Positions 37,436 through 51,300 of a stretch of DNA of 64,000 nt are shown here, piece by piece. The stretch covers positions 85,263,309-85,327,308 of the forward strand of contig JAZBQD010000015.1 in NCBI GenBank assembly GCA_036583965.1, read 5' to 3'. A model generated the notes under the pieces. It made no database searches and was not told the origin of the DNA. It was given only the letters and a program-made list of their open reading frames with translations. A program made the translations under genes and the position numbers. Every line of letters starts with the position of its first letter. Position 1 is the stretch's first letter. The DNA is from Prunella strophiata. Its lineage: Eukaryota; Chordata; Aves; Passeriformes; Prunellidae.

Positions 37436-40400
37436 AAGGGATTGCATTCTTGTCTGCAGAGCCCAGCCTCAGAGGGCCCTGAATCCAAAAGTGAGGCCTC
37501 TTGGCCCTTTTGTCATGCAAACAGTAATTTAAAATATACATCTGGCACACTGCAAAGAGAGAACATCCAACATCTGTCACATTCCATTATCTTGCTTTGA
37601 TGCTATTAGGCTATTATTAGTATTCAAACTAAATATATCTTCCCACAGGCTGCTGACCATAATACTTCATTTGAGTACCCATTCCTTTTATTGCCACAAA
37701 CTGTTCTGAACATCACATAAATGAAGCTGGAACATCACTTGATGGACTGTTATCATATTTTACTGCTTTATTTTATTTTACATGGGAGGAAACAAAACTC
37801 ACCAAGTGTTGTTGTATGAAGAAGATTAAATGGATTTCCCTATCGTTTTGGGTAAGGGAAGTGAACAGAGGCTTCTCTAATGGGGATCAGATGCAGGCAT
37901 TTGGTTCCACACTAACAAGGGCCCATATGCTGTCACTGGTGTATCAGTTTTGTCTTGGGGCTGCAAGACTCTGGAATGACTGGTTATTTTTTTTTTTTAA
38001 ACTGTCTTTTATAATTAATTATCTGACTCCTCTATCTCTTCAAAGCCGAGTGAAATAAAGACGTTGTAAGAGAATAGAATTACTCTAAGCCAGAAGTTAG
38101 CTTAGAAATGTTTCCTTCCCAAGCCAAATGCTGCATTTCTACTGGGAGCTCTGCTCAGCAGTTTGCAAATAACTGCCCCAAACCTCAGGTAGCATTTTGA
38201 AATGAATAATGTTTTAAATTCACATCAGCACAAAATGCAGCTGCTAGCCCAGGGCCAAGAGCAGTACCCTTCCTGAGGCTGCCATGAAGGATGCTCAGGA
38301 AGCAACCAGCCTGCATCCCAGGTAACTCACACTACATCTGTTCCCATACATTAAGCAGTGACCAGCTTATGTTGCTGGGTCCTGGGACAGGATTGTTCCT
38401 TGTGGTTGAGCACAGTGGTCTTGAGGCGTTATTTCAGCCTGGGCTGTGCCACTTCAGGCAGTGCCATCTCAGGTGGCTCCCGAGGTGGGTGGATGCTGGG
38501 CCTGACCAGAGGCAGTCCTGGGGAGTAAGGGAGGAGTGCCAGTGGTCATGAGCCTCTCCTGTCTGGTGGGAGGGCAGTCCCAGAGAGCAGTCCTAACAAC
38601 ATTTCATTTCAGAACAGAGTGAGAGTCCTGCAGGCACTGGTGTGCCTTCAGAGGCTGTCTCACCACCCCTGCTCAGTGAGATAGAGGGTGGTCACAGTGC
38701 TCCATCCATCTAGAAAGTCTGAGCAGAGCACCACTTCAACACAACTCTGCAGCTTCTGGTGTCTGACCTCTGGCATCCTACACACTGGAGGTACTCAGTT
38801 TTAAGCTAATCATATCTTCTCGTTGACATTATTTATTCATTGTTTTACATTATTTATTATAGTACTGTACTTGTCAAATATGAAAACAGTAACACTGCAG
38901 TAGGGGCTACTCTTTCCACCCAGCAGTGAGTCATCCTTTTACATAGGAACAAAGACCTGTGTGGACCTGGAGCAGATCAGCTGCCCAAGTCCCTTCTGAA
39001 TGGCTTGCAGGGGCTGGGTCTGGCAAGGGAAGGTTTTACCTGCTTTTCAGTGCTGTGACTGTGAGCCTGTGCCCACAGCCATGCTGATCCTGCATGGATG
39101 TGCTGGCTCCAGGGAGCATCCATGCTGCCCATGACACCAACCATGTCCCAGCTGGTTTTCCCACCCTGAGAAGCAGCCATGGCTTCTCAGCTTGCATGCC
39201 CCAGGGAGCCAGCAAGGTCTGGGCTGCTGACATCCTGCAGGAGGGATAGAGGCTCCAGAGCTTGTGTGCAAGCTGGCTGAGACAGAAAATTTGAGCTCTT
39301 CTTTGGGCCAACAGTACAACAAAGACAAGCCCTGCATTACAGGCGTGCTGTTGCTCTGGAAACTTGAAGCCTCTCAAAAGCAATGCAATTACTAGCTGCT
39401 TATCACTTTTGCCTCACCAAGGAGGAAATTTATTAATTTAGAGAACACTAAGGACACAGAAAAATTGTTTGTTTTTTTTTTTTTCTTTTACAAGGCTTCC
39501 TTCTAATAGTCTCTAAAGAAACCACATTTCTTTCTCTGTGGTTTCTGCCTACCTCCAGAAGGCACACTGTATAAAATCTCTTTTATCAGCCTCTATACAT
39601 TTCCTGTAGAAAGAAAAAAGATTATTCTTTTTTTCTGAGTTACCTCATCTTGAGCTGGCATGGAAACTTGTTTAGTGCACAAAGACAGCAGCATCTTTTA
39701 AGCTAAAATTGCTATATGGCTGCCACTTACCTCAGCTCTTCTCCTGACTTGTTAACAAAATGATTATTACAATGTGCACCTCTTAAATGTTAAATGGTGT
39801 TTGGGAACAATTCATGTCCTCTTTCTTCCTAGCTGAATCAGTTCCCTTAAGGAACTAATCTGTAAGGCTATTAGCTGTCACAGTAAAGACAGGTAATGAA
39901 AAATATTCCCTTTGGGGGATGAGAGAGTGTTTGAAAGAAAAGTGTATGAAAGAAAAGGCTCAGCTATAAGACAACAGGGGTTTAAAAGTTTTTTTAAGCT
40001 GCTACAGTTCTTGATGTCTAAAAATGCCTTTGTGGACTTGCTGCCCTGTGCAGTGTCTTCTGGGACCCTGCTTTTTCCTAAAATACCATGTTTGATTTGG
40101 CACTGTATGAGGTGCCTTTTAAAGCAAAAGTGAATGAAAGCTAGCGGTGTCTACTGAATGTTTGTAAGTGGCAAAGAACTGTAGGAAATGCGTTTTACTC
40201 CCCAGAGCTTGAGGAGACCACAAGGCAGAGAACCCCTTGGTGGCAGCTCTGTTGCAAGGAGGGGAAATGGTGGCAGTGGGGAAGCTTTAGAGATGGCTGA
40301 GGATGGGAAAAGGCACTGTCAGGCTTCCTGCAGCTGCCCCACCCAGGAAGGAGTTGTCCACTGAGTCCAGGGTGGGATGGGTGTGAGGCCACTTGGCTTT

Positions 40401-43254
40401 CTGGTACAAAACAACAACTGAGCCTAAAGCAGCTGGGAACGGTCTCCGACATTTATTTTTGGAGTAAGGGTTTAGAACCCTCTGTCTTTGAAAACTTGCC
40501 CCTGTGTGCAAATAGGTAAGGGAAAGGCAGTCTGAGTACAGTGGGCTTTACAATAGGACACTGCTGGGAATGGCATTTGTATTTCAAACTTTAATAATCT
40601 GGCAGTCCCCACTGTGGCCCCATGCTACTTGGGTCTATCCCAATTTTATTGAAAAGTGTTGTTGAAAAGACATATTTTGCACACTGGTAAGAGCAGACCT
40701 CATTGGAGTTACTTTAAATAAGATTTCAGAACCTTTTTTTTTCTTCTCCAGGATATTTTCCAGCTCCATTCTGCAGTGTTTGTGAGCAATTTCAACAGCT
40801 GTTCTTTCCTTAACCATTGTCATTGGTCTTGGTTTTTGTTTTTTTTTTCTTTTTTGACCCATGGCAGAAGGTGCTGGCCAGGCCCTTGCATCTCCAATAT
40901 ACATTTTTCTGTTGTATGTATAGAAATGTGCACCTCTGCAGGTGAGTGAGCTCAGGTGTTCAGCCCTGGGAAGCAGTTGTAGGTGCACTCTCTGCAACAC
41001 ACCAGCCACAGAGGCATGTGTATGCTCAAAGCTGGCAGTAGGATAAGGCAGAAGTGGAAGGGAATTGTTCCAGCAAAGTGCATTGTCCAATCCTCCTCTT
41101 CTGTTGGCAGGGAGCTGGATAGCCAGAGGGATGAACAGTGAGTACCTAAGCACCATGACGTGGGAAATGCAGCTGGATCCTTTCCTTACCACCTTGAGGT
41201 AGAGAGTGGGCACTAATTCCAGTAACTGGTTAATGCAGAGTGCTGAAAAGTGCCACTTGCTAAAACCAGAGTCCTACAGTTCATCCTCATGTTAAGAGCT
41301 ACCACCACTGGTGTTCATTTTTTCTAGTCAGCATGCAGACAACACTCATGGAGGGACACTGGCTGATGGCTCACCAGCTTACACCAGGAGAAGGATGGAG
41401 TGAGTGCCTCCCCTCCTCTTGTCATCCCTTTTTTGCAGCATTCACATTCTAGCAGCCAGGTGCCTCTCTAGTTTTCATTGTTCAGAAGAAATTAAATTCT
41501 TTCTCTGAGATACCACTAATGAAAAATGAAATTAATATCAAATACCATGAAAATACCCAGAAAATTTATTTAAATGATGCAATATATTAATATTTACTTA
41601 ATTGCTGCAATTTCAGGTCAGATTCCCTTGATACTGTTGACTTCAAATAAAATTTAAGGTATAATTGTTCATACATAAGTACATCCTTGGTAGGGTGAAG
41701 ATGGTGGCCAGTATTGGAACAGAGTTGGAATTGTTTGTAAACCTCATACTGGGACTCATTTCACTTTTAACTGTTTGCTTTTGCAAGGATAGCAGTCCAG
41801 TCGTGTTATTGAATTGATATTAATAACCATTTTTTAAAGGGTTCTGATCTGGGAAATTACCATTGCATATTTTTAGATCAGACTTCTGAGTAAAGAGAGC
41901 AGTGGTTTGCTATGTGCAAATAAGATGATGTTACTATTTTCCAACTGCCTCCACTTACAGTGGAGAAAGTTCGTTCAGCAAGCAAGAAGAAAAAATTGAG
42001 CTTTCATAGCAAATGCTGTTTTTAGCCTGCTTCAAGTCTTTGAACTAAGATTATACTCAACCACTCTTTCTCATTGCACAAGCAGACTTTGGAAACTGAT
42101 ACACTAAAATTAGGAGGCATGTTTGCATTTTCAACCTCTCCAAGTGCAGCGCTGCAAATAGTTCATTCCTGCTATGTCATTATTGTACAACATAGGATTT
42201 AGGGTTTTTTTAAGAAAGCAAATGTCATTGCTTACATCTCTTCCACGTTGCTTTAAAAAAAATACCCACTTTTTTTTGGCAAAATGAGTGTGGGGACCTG
42301 AAGTTGCCCTTACTGCAGTGTCCTTGCTGACCCCATGAGCATAGGAGCCTGGGTTTGTCACAGGCACTTTGGTAGCCAGTGGTTCATCTGGGGGAAGGTG
42401 TGAATGCAAACTTGTGTCTTTTCTATGCTCAGGAGATGGAGAAGGGATCACTAGAATAGTAAGTTCTCCACTCTATTCAACAGTATTTTATTAATCCTGA
42501 AAAAAATTTAATTTAATGTGTATCATTCTGCCAGGGTTGTGCAATCCCAGTACCTGGGATGATTTATGAAGATTTTGCATAGTTCTCCTCATGAGTACAG
42601 AAGAGGTAGTGTATTTTAAGGCATGGTGATGAAAACTATTTTTTGCTTATTTATTTGTTTGGGGTTTTTTGTTTGTTTTGTTGTTTGGTTCTTTTTATTC
42701 TGAGGTCTTCCAACTAAAGTGAACTACCTCTTTACCCTTTCAGGGCTTCACATGCCTTGAACTGCTCCTCACAACTTTTGCATAAAACAATGAGGAAACT
42801 TAATTTGCTTAAATAAGAGCAATGAATGATTTGATAAAAGTAGGCAACTTAAAATCCAGTAAATCCTCTGTGACTAGAAACAGGTAGTCCATCTTATAAT
42901 TGCATATCATTTAAACATGGTCACTATCAGAAGAAATTAACTGCCATAGCTAATCCTTGCTGGCACCATGCCACGCTTTGGGATGGGTATTCTGTGGGGT
43001 ACAGGCTCTGTTAATGGCTATGTGTAAAAAACTTTCTTCATGAAGCACTGAGCAGGTGTGGGATTGAATAGAGACTAAAGTTTGGCTTAAGGACAGAAAA
43101 TTACTACATAAGGATTGGTCTGGGGGAGGGAGGAGACCTTGTATTATACAGAGGGGGTGTTGCTTATTTTGGTTGGGGGTAGTTGGTTTCTTTTGTTGGT
43201 TTCTTTTATTTTGGTTTGATTTTGGTTTTGTTTGTTTGTTTGTTTGAGAGACAA
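37436..43254. other. Intergenic DNA upstream of BMP6
   Basis: No recognised gene. A minus-strand open frame of 192 codons (40635-41213) has no known domain and a low-complexity Lys-rich stretch caused by a T-rich run on the + strand near 40840. I consider it chance. G/T-rich simple sequence lies at 42640-42700 and 43180-43246. Confidence 0.45.
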
Positions 43255-43545
43255 AGAAAAAGAAATGTCTTATTGCTGACTTGCCAACGACGGAAACTTC
43301 GAGGAACAGACCAGAGTTTCTCCACTTTGCCACCAGATGTCCGTCATGAGCAGGGAAAACTGGTGCACGATACCCAAAAGCCTGGATTCGCAGCATTTTT
43401 GAAGATCTGACAGCGAAAACTCGAGTGAAATTACGTGTTACCATAGAGTTTTGGACAGCAGGTATGCTGCGAAGGCTTAGTGGCCGCGAAAAATCCAAAA
43501 TCCTGCCGGTAGCTCTGAAATAAATGTTTAGCTCTTAAAACGTGT
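43255..43545. other. CpG-bearing segment bounded by an A-rich (minus strand) tract
   Basis: About 14 CpGs occur in 290 bp, unusual for the surrounding DNA. On the minus strand an open frame of about 83 codons (43498 to about 43250) runs straight into an A-rich (AAAC)n-like tract at 43246-43180. That resembles a retroposed unit with a tail, but I recognise no protein or RNA family. Alternatively it is a small regulatory CpG cluster of the BMP6 upstream region. An AATAAA occurs on the + strand at about 43520. Confidence 0.35.
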
Positions 43546-44850
43546 GTGTTTCAGCCTGCAGCAGCTGTAGAATACAGAGCCTGTGCACTCCTCCAGAGAA
43601 TTAGGTATGCAGCTCTCATCCAAAGTCCTAAAATCTTTCAGATGGCAGGAATATGTGAGAGAATCACTGCATGTGACCTCTGGAAGGAGACCTAGTCCTT
43701 TTCAGCCTCATCGAGTTGCTGAGTGACACTGTAACTTTCGTAGGTCTGATAGCATTAACTGGATCCCACAGCAAAGCATTCACATCCACAAGCAAGAGGC
43801 ATTTCCAGACATAAATAGTGTACAACTCTGGAAAGCACTTCTGGGGAAAAGTTGGAACACTTAAACTTAATAAGGTGCAATGACTTCTTAAGGAGGGCAT
43901 TAGCTTCCCACTTAAACGAGGGAATTTACCTCCAGAATAAGATAAGTGGGAACTACTGGAAAGTTTGCTGTGTGTCCCTGTCCTCAGACTTTAAACTCAG
44001 ATGTCCAAATGCTTCCAACTGTTATAACAGTTGCTGTTCATTGCAGTAACCACTATTTCAGATTAAAACCATAAAGGTTTGCTACATGTTTGAGAATCAG
44101 AGGAGCAGAAACACCCAAGAGCTGCTCCAGAGTTTGGCACTGTCTGTTGCTAAATGTGCACCATGTCTTCCTATCTTCGAGAGAAGCAGGGGACACTTCG
44201 GATGGAAGGGTTCATTCTTCAGCAATAACCATGTAATGGGACACTTCCCTCTCTCATTGTCAAAACAGGAAGCCGAGGCTACAAAGCTCTTCTGGACACA
44301 GCGACAGGAGCTACACCCAAACGAGCTCAGGGACCGGGAAGTGAATGTCTGTGGGAAGCGGCTGCTCTCCTCCCCCACCACCTGCTGGAAAAGTACCTGC
44401 CTAGGAAACGTCCCTCACTCACCTAAGGGCTCCTGCACTTCCTCCCGGCCTCCAGACACCCTTCCTAAGGGGTTACAAGATGTCCTGCATCCCTCTCAGC
44501 TCACCAAGGGGACAGCTTCTGCACCGGGCTCTACTCCTGGGAACCTGGGTTTTCCCAGCAGGATCCCAACACTGCCTTACAGAAGGAAAGGTGTGTTGCT
44601 CACAACCTCTCTGGGAGTGAGCCCTAGTCTCCTTATCTAATAAAAGCAGCCCCATTGCTCTATGTTGAGAAAGGTGAATAAATGAACCAGCAGTACAAAA
44701 ATTTCCCTGGACATTGACTTCTTGAGTCCTTCCTGGGAAACACAGACCTCTTTCATGAAGGTAGTGGGATCCACTACACCAAAAGGAGCACATTGGGTCT
44801 GTGCTGTCACATGCACCCCCATTTTCAAATTTTGAGTGTCTTCACAATCT

Positions 44851-44872
44851 GGGGGGGGGGGGGGGGGGGGGG
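44851..44872 (+). repeat. Homopolymer G22
   Basis: Twenty-two consecutive G on the + strand. A C-rich run follows about 35 bp later (CCTCCCTCCCCCCC, ending near 44912). The G run could form a quadruplex or pair with the C run as a hairpin. Confidence 0.93.
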
Positions 44873-45385
44873 AAGACAGTTGCAAAAGCAACTTGCACTC
44901 CTCCCTCCCCCCCATGACTGCTATGCTCAGATCTTCTAATAGATGCCCTTTTTCCTATCAAAACAAGTTTTAAAATATCCAGCTTTACAGGGTTCCTTGG
45001 CTGGTGCAGTTAAAGCACACATCTGTAACCTTGCTTTCAGAGACTCAGTGTAACCTCCACTTCTGAAAATACTGTATTCTGTCCTGAATATTCTCAGCTG
45101 TGTCTCTGGGAAGCGGAATATGAGCTTATTGCCAGATTCTGATTCTAATAAAGTTAATGGAAATTTTGCCAGTGACTTCAAATGGTCCAGATATTATTCT
45201 CGGGCCAACTCCTATGAAATTATCCCAGTTCAAACCTAGAGCAACTGCACTGATTTCAGTGAGACTAAACTGGCTTTACTCATCCAGTCTGAGGAAGATC
45301 CATGAAGTCAGAGATCAGGGTATGGAAGAGCTGCCTCTTGCTCAACCAGATTGCTGTTATTGGAGTGTTGGATGGTGTTTAGTTT

Positions 45386-45387
<2 letters not shown>

Positions 45388-45417
<30 letters not shown>
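45388..45417. repeat. Homopolymer T30
   Basis: Thirty consecutive T, about 190 bp before an A21 run (45608-45628). Together they form a potential long-range inverted repeat upstream of BMP6. Confidence 0.93.
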
Positions 45418-45607
45418 CCCATTCTGATGAAAGTGGTGAAATCAGAGCCGCAGCATTACTGTAGGAAGGGGTATGTTCTTTTCTGGCAGTATAGCCTGCT
45501 CCAGAGGATGCAGACCGGTACTCCATCAATCAGGGCTAGCGTGGGGTACCTGGGTACTCTCAGCCATGTACCACAGTTCCATGTTCAGTTCTCCAAGATA
45601 CTCCAGG

Positions 45608-45628
45608 AAAAAAAAAAAAAAAAAAAAA
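45608..45628. repeat. Homopolymer A21
   Basis: Twenty-one consecutive A in the immediate upstream flank of BMP6, the partner of the T30 run. Confidence 0.93.
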
Positions 45629-45679
45629 GCTGTGTAGTATGTCGTAACCTGCTAAAATAAACCGCAACGCTTATTCAGA

Positions 45680-45854
45680 TTTAGAAAACTCCACCTATTT
45701 TCAGGACAAATAGCCAACACCCGCTGGGGGCAGGAAGGGTGGCCGAAACCCTTCCTTTAACAAGAAACAAGCCGGCAGAGTCCGGCAGCAGGAGCAGCAG
45801 TCCGGCGGAGCGCCGCTCCAGCGCAGCGAGCCCGCGACATCCGACGGGGCCGGC
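45680..45854 (+). promoter_or_regulatory. Probable BMP6 proximal promoter / 5' leader
   Basis: Composition changes from AT-rich to CpG-containing GC-rich sequence from about 45720 (GGCCGAAACC, GCCGGCAG, TCCGGCGGAGCGCCG), directly before the repeat tract and exon. This fits a CpG-island promoter without a clear TATA box; the transcription start cannot be placed. There is no ATG here in any frame. The frame of the conserved BMP6 codons is open from 45714 (after TAG at 45711-45713). The sequence CCGACGGGGCCGGCG at 45841-45855 leads into leucine codons (frame +1), which would suit a signal peptide, but it has ACG where an ATG might be expected. Confidence 0.5.
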
Positions 45855-47271
<1,417 letters not shown>

Positions 47272-47277
47272 GTGAGT
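47272..47277 (+). other. 5' splice site of BMP6 exon 1
   Basis: GTGAGT, a consensus donor, directly follows ...GTCAACCTGG. The split codon would be G|TN (Val), as in the BMP5/6/7 exon 1-2 junction. Confidence 0.9.
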
Positions 47278-47279
47278 GC

Positions 47280-47302
47280 GGGAAGGGAGGTGGGAGGGAG
47301 GG
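47280..47302 (+). other. G-quadruplex motif at intron start
   Basis: Five GGG runs (47280-82, 47285-87, 47292-94, 47296-98, 47300-302) with loops of 1-4 nt lie on the RNA-sense strand, 8 nt after the splice donor. This meets the usual G3+ quadruplex pattern. Confidence 0.75.
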
Positions 47303-48242
47303 AGTCCTGCGCTGCGCGGAGCCCACCCAGCCGCTCGCCCGTCCGCCCGTCCCGCGGGTGCCCCTGGCCCGGGCAGCGGGGACCGGCGGCCGCTCCCCGG
47401 TGGGGCGCGATGGGGTCGGGGTTTGCCGACTGGGATCCACCTTGGTTTCGGCCAGGAGGGCAGCTCACTTCGGGGAAGGGCAAAACCTCTCGCAAACAGT
47501 AAAAAAAGAATATATCCCTGCATGCAAAACCTTGCGGGGAGGGAGTGAGAGGAAGTAAGAGAAAAAAGGAATAATTATTTTTTTAGTAGTCCTTGTTCTC
47601 ATGGTAGTGGTCAGAGCCTGTAGTTCAGAATTAAGCGCACCCTCCTCTGCTTCTTGGGCAGCAGAGCTGGAGTTGCCAGAGTACAGGTTGCGCTCACTTT
47701 ATGCAAGGTCCAGCGGCAGAGGTGCCTTTCGGGCTTGAGCATAGTACAGCCACGCTACTTCGCGGTGTCCTCGCCTTCTCCTTTTAAAATATTTTTTGTT
47801 TATTTTTATTTTAAGGGATCAGAACCAGTGTGGTGGTGAATATGTGTACTACGCTGTGTAGATTATTCTGGTGATTGAGCATGGGAACGTGATAAAAATC
47901 TGTATCATGTGGAAATCTTGAATTAAGTTTTGTTAGACGTCAACCTGCTCTTCAAACAAATCATCCTGTCAGCGATGTGAAGGGCTCTGAGGAGCGCATT
48001 GCAGTGGGAAAGTCATTAGTTTTTTACTTAAGGGAGCTCTTAGTACTATGCAATTGTAAGGAAACAGTGTAATTAGATTCAGCCTAATGTGGAGAATGAA
48101 AATATTTCAGTTGGCAAATAACAGTTCCTTTTTTTAGGGAATTCCTGTGAAGCTCAAGTGTCTTAGCCGGTCAGCTGAAGACTTAGCCTTTTTACTTGTG
48201 CTGCCAGAGCTGTGTGCCAGAACGACAACAGCTTGTCTTGTT

Positions 48243-48303
48243 TAAAAAAAAAAAACAAAACAAAAAAACAAACAAACAAAAAAAAAAACCAAAAAAAAAA
48301 ACC
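48243..48303. repeat. A-rich low-complexity tract
   Basis: Nearly all A with scattered C (CAAAA, CAAA units), on the + strand of intron 1. Confidence 0.92.
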
Positions 48304-51300
48304 AAACCCAGTTTGTTGTGTGTTTACTTGTTTGGAGCAGGGATATGTCACTGCAGCAGGAAATTTCTCGGAGCTCCCAGTGCTGGTACAGGTGTTCAGT
48401 AGCTATGTGCCATGCTGTGTGCATCCAGAAACAAGAGCTGATTAATTTTTGTACCTGATGGAAATCACGTGGTAGGTCAGAAGAGTTGCAGATAGTTGTT
48501 GAAGGATTATGTCTACATTGAAACCGAGGTGACCACAACTTGTAGGGGTACAGCTGAGCTGCCTTAGGTGCTCAGACCTTCCAGGAGCCTGGAGCCCTGT
48601 TGTCACCTCCTACCACAGGTGTGTACCTGTCGGGGTCTCATCAGCTTTGTTTTAAGTCAGCTCGGGGATGTTTAGGTGGTGCTGCCATCTCAGAGCTGGG
48701 ATCTGATGTGAGACATCCTGAAATTGATCATCAATGAAACCAGCATGGTATGTCGTCTCAGCTGCTGAGCTGAGAAATCTGGGAAATACTGTACAGGTTT
48801 TAAATCCAAAGGGCACCTGCCTCTGTTTTTCCTCCCTCCCAGCCTCCTCAAATCTCTCTGTCTTTTTAATACACAGAGCTGCTGCTGCTGTCTCTGTTCT
48901 TTGCCTTGGAGACTTTCAGGACCTGTACTTGGAGCTGTGAGTTTAAGAAGTGTGGTGCTGGCTGTAGCTGTCTATAAGCAACCCCCATGTCATATTTTAC
49001 TTGAGGGATGTGAAACAAGGTGCCTGCAAGGGGCTAGGCAGTTCCCTAAAGAGCTGATTTCAGGGATAAGTGTGAGCATGTGGTGTTTAAGAAGGTAATT
49101 AGCTGTTTGTAAAGCACCAGGAGAGTATTATTTGGTGGTATAATCTGAAAGTATGTGTTTCTTTTGAAAATAACCCCTTCCACTCATATGATTCAAATCA
49201 GTTCTGATAATTTGGATCTAGACACTTACGTAACAACAAGGAAAATTATTCATGTAATGTAGTAAAATAGTGCAATTGAAATGCTAGTTATGCGTCTCAG
49301 GAAGCATGAATCAACTGTAGAAATTTCTCATCAACTTCCAAACCCCAAGTCATAAACCATAGTGTCATTTAATGTGATTGTTTGTTACCAGAGTGTTGAC
49401 AAATCGATGGGCTGGGACTGAACAGCTGTTTGGCTGTTTTCTGTGGCTTCTCTGACATACCAGGGATGTTTTTTTTGGGTCTTCCACCTGTGTATTGACA
49501 TTTTCTTTTCTGTTTAACAGTAATTCAGGTCGGAAAACTAGAGGAAGCCTAAGGTTATATTCCAATATAGAAACCAAAGGTTTGATGGGAGAAAGCCAGC
49601 TTGTGATCTGTCAAAGTAGCTTATTAGATGAAGTCAGAAATGCAGCAAATGATGGTGGGATCACAGCAGAAAGGGAAGAATTCTTGATTTCAAGAACACT
49701 GACTAATCCAATGAAGTACATGTCAAACAACCCTGAAAACTCACAGCTGGAGTCTGCTCATAAGTGGACACTGCCAGAATTATTTTAGTTGGGGCTTTCT
49801 GCATGTGGCCATATATACAATTACTTCTGTTCAGTTAAAACTGACTTCTGAAGAACTGTGTGTTCAACCTTAAAGACTTCCCATTCCATTATTGAAGGAG
49901 TAACTACCAAAGAGATGAAGATGGCAACTACCAAAGAACTTCCTTGCTGTTCTCTCAGGGTGAGGAGGGTGTGGTATCACCTGGATATGCAGGTGAATGT
50001 GGCTGTGTGGGTGACCTGCCTGCAGGTGCTGATGCAGCTCAGGACCAGACAAAAGTTTGATGCATCTCATTGTGCTGGAAAGGGATCATCTAGGTCAGCT
50101 GTGCAGAGGAGTCCTACTTTGCCATGAAAGTTTGTAGGTGTTGATGTTCTTATAAAAGTGCATTTAGTGTTTCCAGCTCTGTAGCCCAAAAAGAGTCACT
50201 AGCTTGTAGTCACTGCTGATTTTAAACATGCAGGGCTCCAGTCCATCCTGACCAATCTGTATCCTTCAGTCTGGGGACACAGCAGATGTGTTTTCTCTTT
50301 GGGGAAGGCTATGTTTCCATATGTGCTCAGGGTATGAGTCCTCTTTGCAAAGGTCTTGCGAAGCTGAGGGACTTTAGGGAGGTCTCAGATTATTCAGGCA
50401 GTGCAGGCTTGTCTCAGCCTCAAAGGTGATGGTGTTCTTGGAGATGGTTTCTATTTCATTTTGGGTTTTTTTTAAAGTGAAACAGGAAGGTCGCAGAGGT
50501 GTGGAAGTTTTTCACACACAGGGAGTTGCTGTCTTACAGGGAGGACAAGAAATATCAGTCTTTGAAATGGGGAATCTGGGATTTATCTTGCTTATCTGGT
50601 GGTGTCTGTATTGTGGTGTGGGCAATGATTTCCCAGAGGGGCTGATTATAGGAGAAGCTTAGTGTTTCTAGGAGATGCTTAGCACTTAGTTGTGGGAGAT
50701 AGTACTGAAGGTAATTTCACCCCCTAAAGAGTTGCAGCTGTTCTGATTACTAAGATTTGGAACAGATGAACAGGTGTGCCCTTACTAGGACACAGGTACC
50801 TCCTATGACATTGAGTAGTATAAAAGGAGGGACCAGGAAAATAGGAGGAGACAGAATTCAGTTAACAGTGCTGTGGCAAAGAAGGAAGATGGAGTCAGCT
50901 CTGAGGAACAGAACTTGTGAAAAGGTATGGGACTTTCTACTGGCAAGATTACATTTCAGAACTTGCTAATATAACTAGTAACCTTATCTGTGTTGATAAC
51001 GACACTTAGTTTTATGAAAAAAGCTGCATCTGGAGAGCAGTATCAGGGAGGAGAAATAATTTTTTTGTTCCTATTACAAGCAAAATCATACAAGATATAA
51101 ACCAGTTCAGATAATTTAGATAATAAATTTAATCTATCAGGTTAAATACCAAAATATAATTTGACAGAAAACATAACCTGTCCTTGGTAAATCTGGTCCC
51201 TTTTTTGAGAAGACGATCCTGGAAGTGTCTGTTTTGGGTGCTTTCATTAGGATGAAGTGTCCAAGAAGTGTCTGTTTCTTTTCATTTCACACATAGGAAG

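Larger units (their letters stand above)
43546..45679. other. Upstream flank of BMP6
   Basis: The segment holds scattered CpGs, a + strand open frame of 184 codons at 44086-44640 with no recognisable domain, and the G22, T30 and A21 runs listed separately. I find no exon with a known function. The open frame lies in moderately GC-rich sequence where stop codons are sparse, so chance is the simplest explanation. Confidence 0.4.

Noticed and set aside
40635..41213. 192-codon minus-strand frame
   Set aside because: No family features. Its Lys-rich part comes from a T-rich run on the opposite strand.
44086..44640. 184-codon + strand frame as a gene upstream of BMP6
   Set aside because: No recognisable domain, no splice or promoter context, and stop codons are sparse because the sequence is GC-richer.
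1..45679. Exons of the expected upstream neighbour (SNRNP48 or DSP)
   Set aside because: I found no translated segment resembling either. The upstream part appears to be purely intergenic.
49495..49788. 97-codon frame overlapping an acceptor-like TTCTGTTTAACAG as a BMP6 exon 2
   Set aside because: The residues do not continue the BMP6 prodomain (a VEYDKEF-like start would be expected). Acceptor-like sequences are common in introns.
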